A stretch of DNA of 8,915 nucleotides from Gammaproteobacteria bacterium (GTDB lineage: Bacteria; Pseudomonadota; Gammaproteobacteria; PS1; Pseudothioglobaceae), in contig DNJI01000068.1 in the NCBI GenBank assembly GCA_003489145.1, positions 1-8,915 on the forward strand. Direction: 5' to 3'. Under the pieces are notes generated by a model. It searched no databases, had not been told where the DNA came from, and saw only the letters and a list, made by a program, of their open reading frames with translations. The position numbers were made by a program, and so were the translations under genes. Of the stretch, positions 5,522-8,915 are shown piece by piece; the first letter of the stretch is position 1; each line of letters starts with the position of its first letter.

Positions 5522-5737
5522 TTAATCGCAGCTTGGCTCTTCTTCCAAATTGTGATTAGCGAAAAAGTCCATAACACACTCTTCTTTTTCGTCGTCTTCT
5601 TTACCGTCACAAAAATCTTGTGCACCATCACGAATAACTTGTTTCTGTGGTTCCGTCGCATTAGCACCTAGTGCTGGAATGTTGGCGAATACATTAAAAC
5701 TTAATAAAAATCCAAATAACATTGCTAATTTTTTCAC
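5522..5737 (-). CDS. Small acidic exported protein with three cysteines, unknown function
   Basis: A 71-residue protein read from GTG 5737-5735, preceded by AGGAG at 6-base spacing. This start gives a good signal peptide MKKLAMLFGFLLSFNVFA, leaving a mature protein of about 53 residues. The upstream in-frame TTG at 5764 would put the Shine-Dalgarno inside the gene and is unlikely. The mature part is strongly acidic, with the stretch GKEDDEKEEC and the end NLEEEPSCD, and has cysteines at 43, 54 and 70. I do not recognise the family. It is the first gene behind the candidate promoter and lies directly before the two exported rhodaneses, so a role as partner, sulfur acceptor or metal-binding helper is possible, but only position supports this. 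Confidence 0.72.
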   Translation of the reverse strand: MKKLAMLFGFLLSFNVFANIPALGANATEPQKQVIRDGAQDFCDGKEDDEKEECVMDFFANHNLEEEPSCD

Positions 5738-5743
5738 TACTCT

Positions 5744-5748
5744 CTCCT
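5744..5748 (-). promoter_or_regulatory. Shine-Dalgarno selecting the GTG start of the small acidic protein
   Basis: AGGAG followed by AGAGTA and then GTG. It favours GTG 5737 over the upstream TTG 5764 and over the ATG six codons further in (GCAATG), which would cut into the signal peptide. Confidence 0.75.
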
Positions 5749-5771
5749 TGTTTTTATTGCCCAAAATTACT

Positions 5772-5809
5772 GTTATACCATCACCGTCAATGATTACAAG
5801 TTTTTTTTT
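5772..5809 (-). promoter_or_regulatory. Candidate sigma-70 promoter of the small protein-rhodanese operon
   Basis: On the minus strand TATAAC (5772-5777) is preceded by TG in the extended -10 position (TGGTATAAC). TTGTAA (5794-5799) is the likely -35 box, with a 16-bp spacer. A run of nine A (5801-5809) abuts the -35 box like an UP element. Transcription would start near 5765, about 28 bases before the GTG start. It lies in the 145-bp gap after rnhA. Confidence 0.55.
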
Positions 5810-5819
5810 GACTATTTGA

Positions 5820-5831
5820 ATATCATGATAT
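5820..5831. promoter_or_regulatory. 12-bp palindrome, possible regulator site
   Basis: ATATCATGATAT is a perfect palindrome centred about 60 bp upstream of the predicted transcription start at 5765. That distance is common for activators binding upstream of RNA polymerase, such as class I CRP sites. The sequence does not match a CRP or FNR consensus, and AT-rich palindromes arise by chance, so this is tentative. Confidence 0.3.
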
Positions 5832-5882
5832 GCTAATAATTAAGCGTTCATTATGAGCAATATCAAAAAAACCAGTTCTTAT

Positions 5883-6320
5883 TTAGTTCAATTCATCCAT
5901 CGCTTGATTCGCTAATAGATCGGCCATTTCGTTACCCTTATCGCCACTATGACCTTTAACCCAATGCCAGTGCACATTGTGCTTTTCATTTGCCTTGTCA
6001 AGCTGTTGCCATAGATCAACATTTTTCACTGGTTTTTTATTGGCAGTCTTCCAGCCTCTTAACTTCCATCCTTTGATCCACTCGTTAATGCCACTCATGA
6101 CATATTTAGAATCGGTATATAAATCAATATCGATCGTACTTGACTTAATGGCTTCTAACGCTTTGATGGCTGCTGTTAGCTCCATACGATTATTGGTGGT
6201 GTCTTTTGCACTGCCTTTGAGTTTTTTATCATGGTCGCCATATCTGAGCCACACACCCCAACCGCCAATACCCGGATTGCCTCGGCAGCCGCCATCGGTG
6301 TAAATAATTATTTTATCCAT
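5883..6320 (-). CDS. rnhA: Ribonuclease HI
   Basis: A 145-residue protein of normal length, started at ATG 6320; the TTG directly before it is a less likely start. RNase HI cuts the RNA strand of RNA-DNA hybrids, for example R-loops and primer remnants. All catalytic residues known from E. coli are visible: Asp9 (YTDGGCRGNPG), Glu47 (NNRMEL), Asp70 (LYTDSKYV), His124 (VKGHSG) and Asp134 (NEMADLLA). The substrate-binding basic region WIKGWKLRGWKTANKK is present at 81-96. The start codon overlaps the stop of the upstream amidotransferase gene by 8 bp and has no Shine-Dalgarno, so translation is probably coupled. No clear terminator stem follows, though a run of T (5864-5870 on the minus strand) lies just past the stop. 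Confidence 0.97.
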   Translation of the reverse strand: MDKIIIYTDGGCRGNPGIGGWGVWLRYGDHDKKLKGSAKDTTNNRMELTAAIKALEAIKSSTIDIDLYTDSKYVMSGINEWIKGWKLRGWKTANKKPVKNVDLWQQLDKANEKHNVHWHWVKGHSGDKGNEMADLLANQAMDELN

Positions 6321-8079
6321 CAATATTTGTTTGTAACCAATATTCTAATAATGCCAAATGCCAAAGCCGTGATCCATTCAGTGCAGTCATATAGTGCTCT
6401 GGTCGATCAATCACTTTTTGTACAAAATCTTGATTATAAACACCACGATTCACACAGCTGCTAGATTTTAAAATATCGCTCATAAAGTCTAAAAATTCAC
6501 CACGTACGTATTTAAGCGCTGGCATCGGGAAATAACCTTTCTTACGATCAATCACGCTATCGGGTAATAAACCGCGGGAAATTTGTTTAAGTGGGTGTTT
6601 ACCCTCTTCACCCATCTTTAAACTCGGTGAAATACTAAGTGCGTGCTCGACTAATTGATAATCCATAAAGGGTACACGAGCTTCCAAACCCCAAGCCATG
6701 GTCATGTTATCGACGCGTTTAACCGGGTCGTCTACCACTAAACGGGTGATATCAGTACGAAACACTTTATCCATAAATTCATCAGCATTGGCTTTGGCAA
6801 ACTCCTTGTTTAACCAAGACTCAGTATGGTTGCCAGAGTGATAGCGCTGATTAACAGTTTGTAAATACTCTTCATAAGGTCGATCCACATAATGTTTGGC
6901 GAAGCGCTCTACCTCGGTGCCTGATTCAGCTTGCATGCGTGGATACCAAAAATACCCCGCAAAGGCCTCATCAGCACCTTGCCCTGACAGTACAACTTTA
7001 ATCTGTTTGGATACTTGCTCTGAGAGTAAGTAAAAAGCCACCGCATCTTGACCCACCATTGGTTCTGCCATATTGGCCACTGCCTCTCCTAAGCGTGGCA
7101 ATACTTGTGAATTACTCACCACGTATTTTTCATGTTTAGTGTTAAATTTTTTAACAATTTGATCGGAATATTCAAACTCAGAACCCGCTTCATCATCAAT
7201 GTCTTCAAAACCGATCGAAAAAGTGCGAATGTCTTTATGCCCTGCCTCATGCAACAAGCCCACCAATAGTGAAGAATCTAACCCCCCTGATAGCAACACG
7301 CCAATCGGTACATCAGCAGCATTCATTCTTTTAAGTACGGCTTGAGTTAATAACTCATGTGTGCGTTCAATATGTTCGGCATCACTTAGCTCAGATCTTT
7401 GCGCTTTGGGTTGCCAATAAGTTTTTTCTACCACTTTACCTTTGGCATTAATCGTCAAGGTAGTGGCTGGTTTGATTTTATTCACACCATTTAAGATGGT
7501 GTTAGGCGCGGGCACTACACCATGCAAAGATAACTGCTGTTGTAGTGCAACTGAATTAATACCTGTATTAGCGCCAATAGCCACCAAAGCTTGGGTGTTA
7601 GAAGCAAAGCTAAAGACTTGATCGGTCAAACTAAAATACAAGGGTTTAATCCCCATACGGTCACGTGCAACAAATAGCAGATTGGTTTTTTGATTCCAAA
7701 TACAAAAAGCAAACATGCCATCTAAGTGGGTGACACAATCCTCACCCCAGAAATGATAAGCCTTAATAATAACTTCCGTATCTGAATGTGAGAAGAAGGT
7801 ATAGCCTTGTTTGATTAAATCTTGGCGTAACGATTGATAATTGTAAATCGTGCCATTAAAGACCAACACCAAGTCTAGTGTTTCATCTTTCATCGGCTGT
7901 GCCCCATAATTTGATAGATCAATAATACTAAGGCGTTGATGACCAAAACCAATCTTGCCATCTGCCCACTGCCCAGAAGCATCCGGGCCACGCCTAGCGA
8001 TCTTGGACATCATCATGCTTAATGTTTCAGACTGAACTGACTTATAATCAAATCTTAGTTGGCCGCAAATACCACACAT
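6313..8079 (-). CDS. asnB: Asparagine-synthase-family glutamine amidotransferase, possibly NAGGN-type
   Basis: A 588-residue protein. Cys2 after the initiator fixes the start and is the nucleophile of the class II glutaminase domain (about 1-190), with Arg49, Asn75 (FNGTIYN) and Asp100 (HSDTE) in the glutamine pocket. The synthetase domain (about 235-588) has the pyrophosphate loop SGGLDSS (264-270) and SGQGADE (365-371). The protein transfers ammonia from glutamine to an AMP-activated carboxylate. Asparagine formation from aspartate is the default. However, MCGICGQLRFD, the length, the ADEAFAGYFWYPR block and the DRKKGYFPMPALKYVRG segment recall the amidotransferase of N-acetylglutaminylglutamine amide (osmolyte) synthesis. 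The usual acetyltransferase partner of that pathway is not in the window, so the symbol is provisional. It overlaps rnhA by 8 bp and is divergent from leuC. Confidence 0.88.
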   Translation of the reverse strand: MCGICGQLRFDYKSVQSETLSMMMSKIARRGPDASGQWADGKIGFGHQRLSIIDLSNYGAQPMKDETLDLVLVFNGTIYNYQSLRQDLIKQGYTFFSHSDTEVIIKAYHFWGEDCVTHLDGMFAFCIWNQKTNLLFVARDRMGIKPLYFSLTDQVFSFASNTQALVAIGANTGINSVALQQQLSLHGVVPAPNTILNGVNKIKPATTLTINAKGKVVEKTYWQPKAQRSELSDAEHIERTHELLTQAVLKRMNAADVPIGVLLSGGLDSSLLVGLLHEAGHKDIRTFSIGFEDIDDEAGSEFEYSDQIVKKFNTKHEKYVVSNSQVLPRLGEAVANMAEPMVGQDAVAFYLLSEQVSKQIKVVLSGQGADEAFAGYFWYPRMQAESGTEVERFAKHYVDRPYEEYLQTVNQRYHSGNHTESWLNKEFAKANADEFMDKVFRTDITRLVVDDPVKRVDNMTMAWGLEARVPFMDYQLVEHALSISPSLKMGEEGKHPLKQISRGLLPDSVIDRKKGYFPMPALKYVRGEFLDFMSDILKSSSCVNRGVYNQDFVQKVIDRPEHYMTALNGSRLWHLALLEYWLQTNIDG

Positions 8080-8098
8080 ATCAAACTTAGAGAGAATG

Positions 8099-8116
8099 TA
8101 AAATAAAGCTATTTTA
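8099..8116. promoter_or_regulatory. Inverted repeat between the divergent asnB and leuC genes
   Basis: TAAAATA and TATTTTA are perfect inverted copies separated by AAGC, near the middle of the 64-bp gap. It could be an operator shared by both genes or part of overlapping -10 regions; no convincing -35/-10 pair was found for either gene. The composition makes chance occurrence possible. Confidence 0.3.
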
Positions 8117-8143
8117 TCAAGTAATAATCAGGACTTTAGCGTA

Positions 8144-8915
8144 ATGGCACAAACACTCTACGATAAATTGATGGCGGCACATGTAGTGCGTGAAGAAGCA
8201 ACCACAGCGCTTATCTATATTGATCGACAGCTGATTCATGAAGTCACCTCACCTCAGGCCTTTGAAGGCTTGGAAATGGCGGGCAGAAAGCCTTGGCGTC
8301 TTGATGCTAATTTGGCTGTTCCGGATCATAACGTACCTACCACAGAGCGTTCAAGTGGTGTTACCGGCATTAAAGATCCAATTTCAAAAATACAAATTGA
8401 AACGCTGGATAAAAATTGCGAAATATTCGGTATTAATGAAATTACCATGAATGATATTCGCCAAGGTATTGTGCATGTGGTTGGCCCTGAGCAAGGTGCC
8501 ACACTGCCAGGCATGAGTATTGTCTGTGGTGACTCACATACTTCTACCCATGGTGCGCTCGGTGCTTTGGCATTTGGCATTGGTACTTCTGAAGTAGAAC
8601 ACGTGCTAGCTACTGGTTGCTTATGGCAATCTAAATCTAAGAATTTAAAAATCGAAGTAAGTGGTGGATTAAATGAATTTGTGAGTGCTAAAGATGTGGC
8701 ACTCTATATTATTGGCCAAATCGGCACAGCAGGTGGTACCGGTTATGCCATTGAGTTTGCCGGTACAACCATTCAAGGTTTAAGTGTTGAGGGGCGTATG
8801 ACGCTTTGCAACATGGCCATTGAAGCTGGCGCGCGCGTGGGTATGATAGCTGTTGATGACAAAACCATTGAATACGTTAAAGGCCGCCCAATGGCACCAA
8901 CGGGCGATGAGTGGG
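8144..8915 (+). CDS. leuC: 3-isopropylmalate dehydratase large subunit, 3' end cut off by window edge
   Basis: About 257 residues are visible of a family length near 470. LeuC with LeuD converts 2-isopropylmalate to 3-isopropylmalate in leucine synthesis. The N-terminus MAQTLYDKLMAAHVV, YIDRQLIHEVTSPQAF (25-40), VPDHNVPTTER (59-69), GIVHVVGPEQGATLPGM (108-124), CGDSHTSTHGALGALAFGIG (128-147) and EGRMTLCNMAIEAGARVG match LeuC rather than aconitase. The cysteines that hold the 4Fe-4S cluster lie in the missing C-terminal half. Start ATG 8144 has AGGA 10 bases upstream. No leucine-rich leader peptide is seen in the 64-bp gap to the divergent amidotransferase gene. Confidence 0.97.
   Translation, partial: MAQTLYDKLMAAHVVREEATTALIYIDRQLIHEVTSPQAFEGLEMAGRKPWRLDANLAVPDHNVPTTERSSGVTGIKDPISKIQIETLDKNCEIFGINEITMNDIRQGIVHVVGPEQGATLPGMSIVCGDSHTSTHGALGALAFGIGTSEVEHVLATGCLWQSKSKNLKIEVSGGLNEFVSAKDVALYIIGQIGTAGGTGYAIEFAGTTIQGLSVEGRMTLCNMAIEAGARVGMIAVDDKTIEYVKGRPMAPTGDEW

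Noticed and set aside
5735..5764. TTG start for the small acidic protein
   Set aside because: GTG 5737 has a Shine-Dalgarno at the right distance and gives a standard MKK signal peptide.
5977..6464. Plus-strand open frames opposite rnhA and the end of asnB
   Set aside because: The minus-strand genes have complete catalytic motifs; the plus-strand products show no known domain.
8080..8143. Leucine leader peptide and attenuator before leuC
   Set aside because: The 64-bp gap holds no open frame with leucine codons and no terminator hairpin.

Overview
The window looks like ordinary chromosome from a gammaproteobacterium with AT-rich DNA (roughly 40% GC by impression, not counted). The gene families (HU, SmpB, RatA, RluE-type pseudouridine synthase, RNase HI, LeuC) and the divergent smpB/ratA pair, which is known from other Gammaproteobacteria, support this. 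Two exported rhodaneses suggest a sulfur-metabolising organism, possibly of the SUP05/Thioglobus type; that is an inference from gene content, not something the sequence proves. No tRNA, rRNA, CRISPR array, insertion sequence or phage gene was seen.

Layout. Positions 1-889 (minus): the 3'-truncated gene for an HU-type nucleoid protein with a near-consensus sigma-70 promoter, preceded by smpB. Positions 914-2646 (plus): three overlapping genes, ratA, an rluE-like pseudouridine synthase and a DUF455 ferritin-like di-iron protein. This operon meets the next minus-strand operon tail to tail with only 2 bp between stop codons. Positions 2649-5737 (minus, transcribed from right to left): a small acidic cysteine-containing exported protein, two tandem paralogous exported rhodaneses, an exported Sel1-repeat protein, and an exported DUF3530-type alpha/beta-hydrolase-like protein. 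Positions 5883-8079 (minus): an asparagine-synthase-family amidotransferase whose end overlaps rnhA. Positions 8144-8915 (plus): the 5' part of leuC.

The most interesting part is 2649-5831. Five consecutive genes all encode proteins with apparent signal peptides, behind one good candidate promoter (A-tract, TTGTAA, extended -10) with a 12-bp palindrome near -60. Hairpins in the direction of transcription follow each of the first three genes: a weak one before the upstream rhodanese, a perfect 13-bp stem between the rhodaneses, and a third one inside the signal-peptide codons of the Sel1 gene. That gene appears to start at TTG, directly after and in frame with the TAG of the preceding rhodanese. 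The arrangement suggests graded expression: much small protein and rhodanese, less Sel1 and DUF3530 protein. The rhodaneses differ at about 17 of 185 aligned residues and share an 83-bp stretch without one mismatch, pointing to recent duplication or gene conversion. A joint role in handling sulfur at the cell envelope is a plausible hypothesis only.
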